Both the position numbers and the translations under genes were made by a program. Below are positions 53,968 through 62,509 of a DNA stretch of 64,000 nucleotides, piece by piece. Below the pieces are notes generated by a model. It worked only from the letters and a program-made list of their open reading frames with translations. It ran no database searches and was not told the DNA's origin. Origin of the DNA: Pseudobacter ginsenosidimutans (GTDB taxonomy: Bacteria; Bacteroidota; Bacteroidia; Chitinophagales; Chitinophagaceae); the NCBI RefSeq assembly GCF_007970185.1, contig NZ_CP042431.1, positions 7,113,342 to 7,177,341 on the forward strand, read 5' to 3'. The stretch's first letter is position 1. Each line of letters opens with the position of its first letter.

Positions 53968-55264
53968 AGAGTATTACAAAAAGTGTGTCAGTAAAAAGTT
54001 TAATAACTTTAAACTGGCAACATGGAAAAGAAAAACTTTGATTTCGAGAGCTTCAAGAAGCAGGCAACAAGTCGTTTGAAGAACGGCGAAAGCCTTTTAG
54101 GTAAGGATGGAGTACTCACCCCATTGCTGAAAGAGTTCCTGGAAGGGGCTCTGGATGGGGAACTGGAAGCTCATTTAGAGGAAGATCCTGCAGAGAACAA
54201 TCGTAAGAATGGCAAAGGCCGCAAACAGGTAAAGACTTCGATTGGTACTGTAGACATCAACCCACCGCGTGATCGCAATGGCAGCTTCGAGCCGGAGCTG
54301 ATTCCCAAAAGACATAAGACGTTAGGAGTAGATCTGGACCGCCAGATTATAGCCTTATATGCTCGTGGAGCAAGCTATAGTGATATTCGGGACCATCTGA
54401 TGGATATGTATGGCCTGGAAGCCTCCACAGCAACCATCAGCCGTGTTACTGATAAAATTCTTCCCCTGATCCAGGAGTGGCGCAGTCGTCCATTGGAGCG
54501 GGTCTATCCGTTTGTATGGCTGGATGCCATTCATTACAAGGTTCGTCATGAAGGTCGTGTGGTAAGTCGTGCTGTCTATTGCATTATCGGCCTCACTCAG
54601 GAAGGGTACAAGGAACTGCTGGGTATGTACATCGGAGAAAATGAAGGTGCAAAATTCTGGCTGCAGGTACTTACTGATCTGCAAAACCGAGGTCTGGAAG
54701 ATATTTTCATTGCCTGTATTGATAACCTGACTGGCTTTGCCGATGCTATCGAGAGTGTGTTTCCGAAAACAGAAGTCCAGTTATGTATTGTGCACCAGGT
54801 CCGCAATTCTCAAAAATATCTCTCTTACAAAGACCTCAAGCCTTTTATGAAAGACTTGCAAAACGTCTACAAAGCAACTACCATAGAACTGGCGGAACGC
54901 AGCCTTGATCAGCTGGAATCCAACTGGGGAGAGCGTTATCCGAAGGTTATCGAATCCTGGAGAAAGAACTGGCCCAGACTGAGCAACTACTTCCAGTATA
55001 ACAAAGATGTTCGAAGGATCATGTACACCACTAACATCATTGAAGGCTTCCATCGTCAACTAAGAGCTGTCACCAAATCAAAAGGCGCCTTCCAATCGGA
55101 AGACGCCCTAATGAAGCTTTTATTCCTGGTGCAGGAAAATATATGTGCCAGGTGGAATAAGCCTGTCCACAACTGGAACCAGACATTGGCTCAATTATCC
55201 ATTATCTTTAGTGATAGATTAAAACTCAATCTTTAAAAAGTGACACACTTAATGTAACACTACC
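53968..55264 (+). mobile_element. IS256-family insertion sequence, complete (1297 bp)
   Basis: Ends carry imperfect inverted repeats: left AGAGTATTACAAAAAGTGTG continuing TCA (53968-53990); right, on the other strand, AGTGTTACATTAAGTGTGTC continuing A, ending at 55264. One transposase gene fills the element. It sits between the hypothetical gene at 53373 and the bidirectional terminator at 55285. Size, repeat type and target duplication all fit IS256. Confidence 0.92.
54022..55236 (+). CDS. IS256-family transposase
   Basis: 404 aa mutator-type transposase. The DDE triad can be placed at Asp168 (FVWLDAIHYKVR), Asp234 (FIACIDNLTGFADAI) and Glu341 (TTNIIEGFHRQLR); the C-x2-H motif is CIVHQVRNS. 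The N-terminal region has the family's ELEAHL segment and a helical DNA-binding part (YARGASYSDIRDHL). The frame is uninterrupted, so the element is potentially active. Confidence 0.97.
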   Translation: MEKKNFDFESFKKQATSRLKNGESLLGKDGVLTPLLKEFLEGALDGELEAHLEEDPAENNRKNGKGRKQVKTSIGTVDINPPRDRNGSFEPELIPKRHKTLGVDLDRQIIALYARGASYSDIRDHLMDMYGLEASTATISRVTDKILPLIQEWRSRPLERVYPFVWLDAIHYKVRHEGRVVSRAVYCIIGLTQEGYKELLGMYIGENEGAKFWLQVLTDLQNRGLEDIFIACIDNLTGFADAIESVFPKTEVQLCIVHQVRNSQKYLSYKDLKPFMKDLQNVYKATTIELAERSLDQLESNWGERYPKVIESWRKNWPRLSNYFQYNKDVRRIMYTTNIIEGFHRQLRAVTKSKGAFQSEDALMKLLFLVQENICARWNKPVHNWNQTLAQLSIIFSDRLKLNL

Positions 55265-55284
55265 GTTAACTCGTTACAAACAAA

Positions 55285-55320
55285 AAAACTCCGGCAGCGC
55301 TTACGCATTGCCGGAGTTTT
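55285..55320. terminator. Bidirectional terminator
   Basis: Stem AAAACTCCGGCA/TGCCGGAGTTTT (12 bp) with A and T runs on both sides. It originally lay between the convergent hypothetical gene (53373) and the aminotransferase gene; the IS element now separates it from the former. Confidence 0.88.
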
Positions 55321-55338
55321 ATCTTTATAAAAAGTCTC

Positions 55339-56529
55339 TTACTTCAATTTAGCCAGCGCTGCGCTGATCCTCTTCCACCCTTCTTCGATCTTCTCCATGC
55401 TGTTCGCAAAAGAGATCCGGATACAGGTTGGCTCACCAAATGCACGGCCGGTAACTGTAGATACATGTGCATTGTTGAGAATATACATACAAAGATCATC
55501 GGCATCCTTGATAGTTTCGTTGCCATCGGATTTACCGAAATAGCTGCTCACGATCGGGAATACGTAGAAAGCACCATCGGGCTCAGCCAGTTCCAGACCA
55601 GGAATTGCGGCGATGATCTCCAGTACACGCTTCTTTCTTCTTGCGAACTCTTCCACCATAATCTCCGTGGGACGCAGATCAGAAGTGAGCGCCACGATAG
55701 CAGCACGCTGCGTAATGCTGTTGGTGCCGCTGGTGAATTGTCCCTGGAGTTTTTCGCATGCTTTCACCACATCAGGGTGTGCAGCTACATATCCGAGACG
55801 GTAGCCGGTCATGGCGAAACCTTTGCTCAGACCATTGAGAACGATCACACGATCTTTCAGGTCTTCGAACTGTGCGATGCTCTCGTGTTTACCCACGAAG
55901 TTGATGTATTCATAGATCTCATCGGAGAGGATGAATACATTGGGGAATTTGCGGAATACTTCTGCCAGTCCTTCCAGTTCGGCTTTGCTGTACACTGAAC
56001 CGCTGGGGTTACAGGGAGAAGAAAAGATGAACAGTCTTGTTTTATCGGTGATCGCTGCTTCGAGTTGAGCAGGCGTGATCTTGTATTTATTTTCAACGGA
56101 AGTGGAAACGAGTTTGCAAACACCTTCGCCCAGCTTCACAATTTCAGAGTAGGTAACCCAGTAAGGAGTTGGGATCACCACTTCATCCCCTTTGCTCACA
56201 GTAGCGAGTACCACGTTGGCCAGGCTTTGCTTGGCGCCGGTAGAAACGATGATGTTCTCAGGTTTGTAATCCAGGTTATTGTCGCGCTTCAGCTTGAAAC
56301 AAACCGCTTCACGCAGATCGGGGTAACCTGCTACAGGCGTGTAGTGGCTGTAGTTGTCGTCAATAGCTTTCTTCGCTGCCTCTTTGATGTGTTCAGGGGT
56401 ATCGAAATCGGGTTCGCCCAAACTCAGGTCAATTACATCGAAGCCTTTGGCGCGCAGTTCGCGGCCGAGCTTTGCCATTTTCAACGTCTCTGGCTCGTTG
56501 AAAAGGTTCAATCGGGATGATAGTTGCAT
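55339..56529 (-). CDS. aspC: Pyridoxal-phosphate aspartate aminotransferase
   Basis: 396 aa fold-type I, class I aminotransferase. Landmarks: DLSLGEPDFDTPEHI, STGAKQSLANV (phosphate cup), PYWVTYSEIV, SPCNPSGSVYSKAE, SDEIYEYINF and the PLP lysine in GLSKGFAMTGYRLGY (about residue 236); the terminal Arg lies in CIRISFANS. This subgroup (AspB/AspC of Gram-positive and Bacteroidota type) moves amino groups between aspartate and 2-oxoglutarate; related activities such as prephenate cannot be excluded. Confidence 0.93.
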   Translation of the reverse strand: MQLSSRLNLFNEPETLKMAKLGRELRAKGFDVIDLSLGEPDFDTPEHIKEAAKKAIDDNYSHYTPVAGYPDLREAVCFKLKRDNNLDYKPENIIVSTGAKQSLANVVLATVSKGDEVVIPTPYWVTYSEIVKLGEGVCKLVSTSVENKYKITPAQLEAAITDKTRLFIFSSPCNPSGSVYSKAELEGLAEVFRKFPNVFILSDEIYEYINFVGKHESIAQFEDLKDRVIVLNGLSKGFAMTGYRLGYVAAHPDVVKACEKLQGQFTSGTNSITQRAAIVALTSDLRPTEIMVEEFARRKKRVLEIIAAIPGLELAEPDGAFYVFPIVSSYFGKSDGNETIKDADDLCMYILNNAHVSTVTGRAFGEPTCIRISFANSMEKIEEGWKRISAALAKLK

Positions 56530-56562
56530 AATGTTTGTCTGTTGCTTGCTTTACGTGAGACG

Positions 56563-56570
56563 CAAAAGTA
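56563..56570 (-). promoter_or_regulatory. -7 element of aspC promoter
   Basis: TACTTTTG on the minus strand matches TAnnTTTG and lies 34 bp before the start codon. The -33 box is not evident. Confidence 0.5.
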
Positions 56571-56602
56571 AGGCATAACGTTCAATCGGACTTTCGGATT
56601 TC

Positions 56603-57937
56603 TTACTTATCGTACAACAATTTGAACTCATTCAAATCAGGGGCGTTTTTCCTGCTTCTTTTTAATTCATATTCATAAATCACGCGTCCGAGCTGCTTCA
56701 TGAAAGGAAATCCGATGGTCTCATAATCATATTGACTATCGTTGAACACACCATCTTTATTGGCAAGGATGGTGGCGGAGAGCATGAATTCGATATTCCT
56801 GTCGAAGTCTGCGAAGTAGGCTGCATCTACCAGGAAGCCATAAGCGTCGCCAATCTTATTGAAGATGCGGAACTGTTTGGGCAGGCTGCCTTTTTCCGCT
56901 CCGTAATAAAGGTATTTGGCGTAAGCGTCCTGGAAGCTGGTATCGTAGGGCGGGTACACGCTTTCCTGCGGGTACTGGCTCATGTATTTCCACACGAAAC
57001 GATAATCATCGGCATCGATATTGAATCGTTGCTGTTCGCTCACGGCCTGCGGGAACAGGATGGCTTTGAGAATGCCGGTAAGGTCTTCGAGGCTGATGCG
57101 GTTCTTTCTTGAAAAATCGAAGGGCTGCTTCACCAGTTGTCCGTTGCGCTCGAATCCGGTGCCGAGGAAATCATGACGGGCCAGTGGCGCGAGGGCGCTT
57201 ACCTGCATGGGTTGATGGAAGAGCGTGTCGCCGGCGGGACCGAAAAAGGTAACAGGATTGGTATGACGATTTTCATCCTGCGACATCACCACTTCAAGGT
57301 GATGGATGATCTCGGTGGAACTGTATCCCTTCTTTCGAAGTTCTTCATTGAGGTATTGTTGTCCAAGGAATTCATACAGACGATTATACGCATCATTATC
57401 ACTTACCATAAAGATCTTCCGGATGTATTGGGCGATATTGGGTTTGCCGTCCGGTGTGGTGGGATCATTGAACACAGGCGTTTGCCGGCTGTAAGCGCTA
57501 TCGGTCACCATGGTGGTGAACTTGTTCACTCCCGGCAGTTTCATTTCGTGTAGCTTTTGCAGTGCGAGCAATGCCGTTGGCATTTTGACCGTACTGGCCG
57601 GGTAAAAGTACCGGTTGGGGTCCACCTGGTAATAATATGGAGTGAAAACCGGCATGTTGTTGGGGCCGCGATCGATCTGCGTATAGATGATCTGCACCCG
57701 GTAATCATCGGGTTTACGCAGAATGGAATCGAAATACTGCGGGTATTGCTGTAAAATGGACAGGAGCAGGGAGTCCGTCTTCCCGCTTGGTATTTCAGCC
57801 GGTAATACAGGCGGGGGCTGGGTTGCAGCGGCTTCTTCAATGCGTTTTTCGGACAGCTTCTGTATCTCTTTCTGTTGTTTGCATGACAAAAAAAGATAAG
57901 AGGATAAGCAAATCAGAGCCAGAACACGTATTTTCAT
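56603..57937 (-). CDS. Serine hydrolase with class A beta-lactamase-like fold, lipoprotein
   Basis: 444 aa. After a lipobox (YLFLSC) and linker, the catalytic domain shows YPASTVKMPTAL (SxxK, about residue 115), SDNDAYNRLY (SDN) and KIGDAYGFLVDAA (KTG-like box with Ile in place of Thr). This combination is found in beta-lactamase-like and DD-peptidase-like serine hydrolases; the long spacer regions and lipid anchor argue against a typical secreted beta-lactamase. It may act on peptidoglycan or another amide or ester in the periplasm. Divergent from secDF. Confidence 0.85.
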   Translation of the reverse strand: MKIRVLALICLSSYLFLSCKQQKEIQKLSEKRIEEAAATQPPPVLPAEIPSGKTDSLLLSILQQYPQYFDSILRKPDDYRVQIIYTQIDRGPNNMPVFTPYYYQVDPNRYFYPASTVKMPTALLALQKLHEMKLPGVNKFTTMVTDSAYSRQTPVFNDPTTPDGKPNIAQYIRKIFMVSDNDAYNRLYEFLGQQYLNEELRKKGYSSTEIIHHLEVVMSQDENRHTNPVTFFGPAGDTLFHQPMQVSALAPLARHDFLGTGFERNGQLVKQPFDFSRKNRISLEDLTGILKAILFPQAVSEQQRFNIDADDYRFVWKYMSQYPQESVYPPYDTSFQDAYAKYLYYGAEKGSLPKQFRIFNKIGDAYGFLVDAAYFADFDRNIEFMLSATILANKDGVFNDSQYDYETIGFPFMKQLGRVIYEYELKRSRKNAPDLNEFKLLYDK

Positions 57938-58065
57938 TGCCGAAAATTACAAAATCCACGCAAAGTTTGATAACAGTTGCAGGTCATATTGAAATTGGTT
58001 CAGAAATGCCCGGAATCCCCGTCCGGACAGGAGTTAGAAACCCCTCTGGCAGCCTGATTTTCGTA

Positions 58066-58096
58066 TTTCCGATTCTGCCTGAAAACCCTATCTTTG
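58066..58096 (+). promoter_or_regulatory. Promoter of secDF
   Basis: TATCTTTG (58089-58096) with TTT (58066-58068) 20 bp upstream. The TTG at 58094 is part of the -7 box and cannot be the translation start; the ATG at 58127 follows a leader of about 24 nt. Confidence 0.65.
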
Positions 58097-58126
58097 CCAA
58101 CTCCTAAAAAAATAAACAACACTGAA

Positions 58127-61100
58127 ATGAGAGCACTGGTTAGCATTTTTACTGCCCTTTTAATAGGCATCTCGCTGTACCAGCTTTCTTTTACCTGGTT
58201 CGTGAACAAGCACGAAAAGGCCATGGGTGAGAAAGCCTTGCAGCAGATCAAAAGAGCCTACCCTACAGCCGCTACGAAGTTCCCGGGCGACAAAGAAGCT
58301 GCTGCCCTTTACCAGGACACTCTGGACCAACTGCTGAGAAAACGCAAGCAGGAACTGCTTGACAGCACTGCCGACACCAAGATCACATGGTGGGGACAGA
58401 CTTACCAGAAAGCTAAAGAAAGCGAACTGAGACTTGGTCTCGACCTTCAGGGTGGTATCAACGTAACACTCGATATCGCACTGGATGGACTGATCAAAGG
58501 CCTTGCCAACAATCCCAAAGATCCTCAGATCGTAAAAGCTATTGAAAGAGCTAACCAGTTAAAGCTGAATAGTGACCAGAACTATATCGCTCTCTTCGCC
58601 ACTGCTTTCAAGGAAGTGAATGCCGGTGCCCGCATGGCTCCTCATTTCGCCAATCCAAATAACAAACTCGCCAATACTGCATCCGATAACCAGGTTACCA
58701 CCTTTATCAATGAGCAGGCGAACAACGCAATGGCTCAGACCTACGAGGTACTGAGAAAGCGTATCGATAAATTCGGTGTAGCTCAACCTACCATTTCACT
58801 GGATGAGACCAAAGGTATCATCACTGTGGAACTGGCCGGCGCCAGCGATCCCGAGCGTGTAAGGAAATACCTGCAATCAACTGCCAACCTGCAATTCTGG
58901 GAAGTATACACCCTGGAACAGATCGCAGGCTCACTGCAGGCTGCCGACAAAACACTCGAAGGCTACCTCGCCGGTGGCAATAAAGTGGACTCACTCGGCA
59001 ATATCATACCTGATACTACCAGCTCTGCAAAAGTGGACTCATCCAAAATGAATCCTCTCTTCCAGAAACTGTTCCCTGCACAACCACAACAGGACCCAAC
59101 ATCTGGCCGCGTTGTATATTCCAACTTCATCGGAACATCCCGTCTGCAGGATACAGGTGCCGTGAACAGCTACCTGGCCATCCCTGCGGTACGCAATAAC
59201 TTCCCCGGCAATATCAAATTCCTCTGGGGCAAACAGGAAAGGAATGCCAATGGCACCCTGATCCCCGCCCTCAACCTCTACGCTATCAAAACCATCCCTG
59301 GTAAAGAAGGCGCAGAACTGGAAGGCGAAGCCATCGAAGATGCCAAACAGGAATTCGACCCCGTTACCAACGAGGTTCTGGTTACCATGACCATGACCCC
59401 TGCGGGCGCCAGCACCTGGGCGCGTATGACTGAAAAGAATATCGGTAAGTCGATTGCCATCGTACTGGACGATATCGTTTATACAGCACCGAATGTTCAG
59501 CAAAAGATCGATGGTGGCAGCTCACGCATCACCATGGGCCGCGGCACTCAAAATCGTCAGCTCGTGATCGAAGAAGCACAGGACATCTCCAGTATCCTGA
59601 AATCAGGTAAACTGGAAGCTCCTGCCAAGATCGTTCAGGAACAAGTGGTAGGACCTACCCTCGGTCAGGCTGCCGTTAAAGGTGGTATACTTTCTTTCGC
59701 CATCTCTTTCGCAGTGATCTTCCTGCTGATGATCGTTTATTACAACACCGGCGGCTGGGTGGCTAATATCGCCCTCATCCTCAACCTGCTCTTCACTGTG
59801 GGTGTGCTCAGTGCCATGGGCGCTACGCTCACTGCTCCGGGTATCGCAGGTCTGGTACTCACCATCGGTATCGCGGTAGACACCAACGTACTGATCTTCG
59901 AACGTATCAAGGAGGAACTTACCAAAGGCAAGAGCTACCAGCAGGCTGTGATCGATGGCTACAAGCGCTCCATGGCGCCTGTGTTCGACGCCCACATCAC
60001 CAACCTGTTGACCGCTATCATCCTTTTCTACTTCGGTCTCGGTCCTGTACTCGGTTTCGCTACCACTCAGATCATCGGTATCATCCTGTCGCTCTTCTGC
60101 GGTATCCTGGTATCAAGACTGATCAGCGATTTCTGGACAAGAAAGAACCGTCACTTCAACTATTTCACTCCGCTGAGCCGTAAAGTGTTCAAGCATGCTG
60201 CTTACAAGTTCATCGAACTGCGTAAGAAAACCTATATGGTATCCTTCGTGATCCTCGCATTGGGTATCGGCGCGCTGATCAACGGTTTCAAATATGGTGT
60301 AGAATTCTCCGGTGGCCGCAGCTACGTGGTGAAATTCGATAAACCCACCAACCCCGAGCAGGTACGCGTTGCCCTCGAGCACGCCTTCCAGGCAACTCCG
60401 GTTGTTAAGACTTATGGTGCTACCAACCAGCTGGACATCACTACCGACTATATGATCGAGCAGGCTGGAACTGCCGGCGACTCTGTAGTGCTGAACAAAC
60501 TGTACGACGGCCTGAAGCCCTTCCTGAAAGAAGGAGCCACTCATGAAGACTTCAACACCAAATATGTTCAGGGCTTCAAACGCGTTGACGCCACCATCTC
60601 CGATGACCTGAAAAAAGGCGCTCAGTGGGCCACCTTCTGGAGCTTGTTCATCATCGCAGCGTATATCCTTCTCCGTTTCCGCGACTGGAGGTATTCACTC
60701 GGAACCATCGTAGGTCTGTTGCACGACGTACTGGTTACCCTGGCAGTATTCTCCTTCCTGAAAGACGTGATGCCATTCTCACTGGAAGTTGACCAGCACT
60801 TCATTGCTGCGATCCTGACGGTGATCGGCTTCTCGATGAACGACAAGGTGATCGTGTTCGACCGGATCCGCGAATACAGCCGCGAAATGATCGGTGCCGA
60901 CAAGACCACCATCATCAACAAAGCGATCAACGATACCCTGAGCCGTACCATTATGACATCCTTCACTGTGTTCCTGACCATCCTGATCCTCTTCCTGGTA
61001 GGTGGTGAGGTAACCAAAGGTTTCGCATTCGCGATGCTGATCGGTGTACTGACTGGTGTGTATTCTTCTATCTTTGTATCTGCTCCGATCCTGGTTGACT

Positions 61101-61192
61101 TTGGAAAAGACAAACCACTGGGTGAAGTTCCCAAAGCAAATACAGCATCAACTCCGGTAAAACCGAAAGCGCCTGTTGCCAGGAAAGCATAA
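58127..61192 (+). CDS. secDF: Protein translocase SecDF (fused SecD and SecF)
   Basis: 1021 aa, twelve-helix inner-membrane protein that uses the proton gradient to pull proteins through SecYEG. SecD part: LRLGLDLQGGINVTLDI, the large P1 head (about 100-500), then GPTLGQAAVKGGILSFAISFAVIF and AVDTNVLIFERIKEEL. SecF part begins about residue 690 with FKYGVEFSGGRSYVVKF and includes GFSMNDKVIVFDRIREYSRE. Fusion into one chain is usual in Bacteroidota. Start chosen from the promoter position and the MRALVSIFTALLIGISLYQL helix. Confidence 0.97.
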   Translation: MRALVSIFTALLIGISLYQLSFTWFVNKHEKAMGEKALQQIKRAYPTAATKFPGDKEAAALYQDTLDQLLRKRKQELLDSTADTKITWWGQTYQKAKESELRLGLDLQGGINVTLDIALDGLIKGLANNPKDPQIVKAIERANQLKLNSDQNYIALFATAFKEVNAGARMAPHFANPNNKLANTASDNQVTTFINEQANNAMAQTYEVLRKRIDKFGVAQPTISLDETKGIITVELAGASDPERVRKYLQSTANLQFWEVYTLEQIAGSLQAADKTLEGYLAGGNKVDSLGNIIPDTTSSAKVDSSKMNPLFQKLFPAQPQQDPTSGRVVYSNFIGTSRLQDTGAVNSYLAIPAVRNNFPGNIKFLWGKQERNANGTLIPALNLYAIKTIPGKEGAELEGEAIEDAKQEFDPVTNEVLVTMTMTPAGASTWARMTEKNIGKSIAIVLDDIVYTAPNVQQKIDGGSSRITMGRGTQNRQLVIEEAQDISSILKSGKLEAPAKIVQEQVVGPTLGQAAVKGGILSFAISFAVIFLLMIVYYNTGGWVANIALILNLLFTVGVLSAMGATLTAPGIAGLVLTIGIAVDTNVLIFERIKEELTKGKSYQQAVIDGYKRSMAPVFDAHITNLLTAIILFYFGLGPVLGFATTQIIGIILSLFCGILVSRLISDFWTRKNRHFNYFTPLSRKVFKHAAYKFIELRKKTYMVSFVILALGIGALINGFKYGVEFSGGRSYVVKFDKPTNPEQVRVALEHAFQATPVVKTYGATNQLDITTDYMIEQAGTAGDSVVLNKLYDGLKPFLKEGATHEDFNTKYVQGFKRVDATISDDLKKGAQWATFWSLFIIAAYILLRFRDWRYSLGTIVGLLHDVLVTLAVFSFLKDVMPFSLEVDQHFIAAILTVIGFSMNDKVIVFDRIREYSREMIGADKTTIINKAINDTLSRTIMTSFTVFLTILILFLVGGEVTKGFAFAMLIGVLTGVYSSIFVSAPILVDFGKDKPLGEVPKANTASTPVKPKAPVARKA

Positions 61193-61221
61193 TATCATAT
61201 CACTTGTTGATTATATTTTAG

Positions 61222-61250
61222 AGCCCCGGTTTTGCCGGGGCTTTTTTTTG
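61222..61250 (+). terminator. Rho-independent terminator of secDF
   Basis: Stem AGCCCCGG/CCGGGGCT, loop TTTTG, followed by T7. It lies 29 bp after the secDF stop and 22 bp before the next long-hairpin repeat. Confidence 0.93.
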
Positions 61251-61271
61251 TGGTGTTGCAGGCCGGGATCG

Positions 61272-61406
61272 GGGGATGGTGAAGTCGGGCTGATGAAACA
61301 AACCGGCGCATTTGTTGGTTATCTGAGCTATGGATTGGAAGGGTTGGGCTGTAGTAATGCTATGATCTTCTTCGCTTATGTTTCATAGGCCCTTTTCCCC
61401 ATCCCC
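61272..61406 (+). repeat. Long-hairpin repeat, copy 3
   Basis: Outer stem GGGGATGG-TGAAG-TCGGGC (61272-61290) pairs with GCCCTTTTCCCCATCCCC (61389-61406), again unlike copies 1 and 2 in sequence. The inner stem GGCTGATGAAACA / TGTTTCATAGGCC is as in copy 1. Shared loop blocks are AAACAAACCGGCGC, GGGTTGGGCTGTAGTA and CTTCTTCGCTTATG; the GGGAG box seen in the others is missing here. Confidence 0.83.
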
Positions 61407-61499
61407 GCGCTCCCGGCCCCTTCCGCATAGGCATCATTGTTAGCCCGGCATTTTTTTGAAATACTAAGAGCTGCTCTCTTCTTATCAGTAACATATCAG

Positions 61500-61690
61500 C
61501 AATCAAAAAGCAACCGGCAGCAATAAGCCTGCTTTCAACCAACATTTAACCAACAATCAACAAGCAATTAATTGGCAACGCATCAGCTACATTTTCACCA
61601 ATCAGTCTTCAATAAGCCTGCTAACAATCAGCAACACATCAAACATTAACCAACCAATCAATCAATCAACCAATCAATCAACCACTATCC
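61500..61690. repeat. G-poor region with (AATC)n-type microsatellite and a 13-bp direct repeat
   Basis: The stretch between repeat copies 3 and 4 is rich in CAAC/CAAT/AATC units, purest at about 61648-61684. CAATAAGCCTGCT occurs twice (61521-61533, 61610-61622). No open frame, promoter or RNA gene is recognised. Strand skew is strong (very few G on the plus strand). Confidence 0.7.
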
Positions 61691-61809
61691 TCCTCAGGCA
61701 CCCAATGCAACATTTACTTCGGGTGATGCACTTTTCCCCATCCCCCCTCTCCTTTTTTATTGAGTGAGTGGAAGAATGGGGACAATTGGTGTTACACGTC
61801 CGGGGAGGT

Positions 61810-61959
61810 GGGCGCAAAGTGATATGCAGTGGCGGTCCAGGAAACATAAGCGTAAAAGCCCGGCCGGGCACCACAGCCCAACCCCACCAATCAAAAGCTC
61901 AACCAACATTCTCCCGCGCCGGTTTGTTTCCCAACCGCCCCTGCATATCCTTTGCGCCC
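61810..61959 (-). repeat. Long-hairpin repeat, copy 4
   Basis: Longest outer stem: GGGCGCAAAG-GATATGCAG on one side matches its complement on the other (61810-61829 with 61940-61959) with one bulge, and pairing continues through GGCGGT and GGAAACA/TGTTTCC. In this copy the GGCTGATGAAAC stem has become GGTTGGGAAAC, with matching changes opposite. Loop blocks CCGGCGCGGGAGAAT and GGCCGGGCTTTTACGCTTATG are kept. Minus orientation, facing copy 3. Confidence 0.83.
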
Positions 61960-62009
61960 CTCCCGCCACAATAAAAAAACATCCCTCAAAAAACGCCCCA
62001 GGAACGAAA

Positions 62010-62044
62010 TAAAAAAACGCCGTACTTATCCCTGTACGACGTTC
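62010..62044 (-). terminator. Terminator of the small basic secreted protein gene
   Basis: Stem AACGCCGTAC/GTACGACGTT (one mismatch), 8-nt loop; on the minus strand followed by TTTTTATTTCG. It lies 106 bp past the stop of the gene at 62150. Confidence 0.7.
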
Positions 62045-62149
62045 ATAAAAACCCCTAATACAAACCTAGTTTATGCTATTGCTTAGTTTCTTAATGTTGC
62101 TTCGAAGTAGATTGTTTATTTGTAACTGTTGAATATGATGTGATGCCGG

Positions 62150-62335
62150 TTACTTTGAGGGCTTCGCTGCATGATGTTTTTTGGCATGATGAGCGTGTTT
62201 GGCTGTGGAGCCTTTGGCAGGTGCGGATTTTTCTGTCTTCTCAGTTTTTGCCTGAGTTTTGGCAGGTGTGGTCTGCGCGGTGGCCAATCCTGTCATAGCT
62301 AATACGAATCCCGCAACGATCAATAACTTTTTCAT
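62150..62335 (-). CDS. Small secreted Lys/Ala/His-rich protein
   Basis: 61 aa. Signal peptide MKKLLIVAGFVLAMTGLATAQ, then a 40-residue basic tail made of TPAKTQAKTEK-like units ending in KHAHHAKKHHAAKPSK with six histidines. Low complexity, no fold expected; it could bind metal, nucleic acid or wall polymers, which is inference. It is divergent from the DUF1003 gene, and the shared upstream region holds a triple TTAAC array that may control both. Confidence 0.75.
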   Translation of the reverse strand: MKKLLIVAGFVLAMTGLATAQTTPAKTQAKTEKTEKSAPAKGSTAKHAHHAKKHHAAKPSK

Positions 62336-62418
62336 CTTCTGTATGATTTTAAATGAGAGAATTGATTACGACATAAAGCTATCCATTATTATTTTCCATC
62401 AGCTTTTTTGAAGTCTGC

Positions 62419-62444
62419 TTAACCGCGGTTTAACGAGTGTTAAC
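62419..62444. promoter_or_regulatory. Triple TTAAC array (operator-like), copy 1
   Basis: TTAAC at 62419, 62430 and 62440 in direct orientation, start-to-start spacing 11 and 10 bp, as in tandem half-sites of OmpR-class response regulators. The intergenic region serves two divergent genes. The same array with the same spacing occurs at 63478-63503 before a sensor kinase gene. Confidence 0.55.
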
Positions 62445-62509
62445 GGTTGGCTAAGCGGGTTGTTCAGGTGTGCATCCGAAACAGTAACTTCATAGTAAAA
62501 TGAATTGCT

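Noticed and set aside
61500-61690. CRISPR array
   Set aside because: Repeat units are 4-8 bp without spacers of constant size and there are no cas genes; it is a low-complexity tract.
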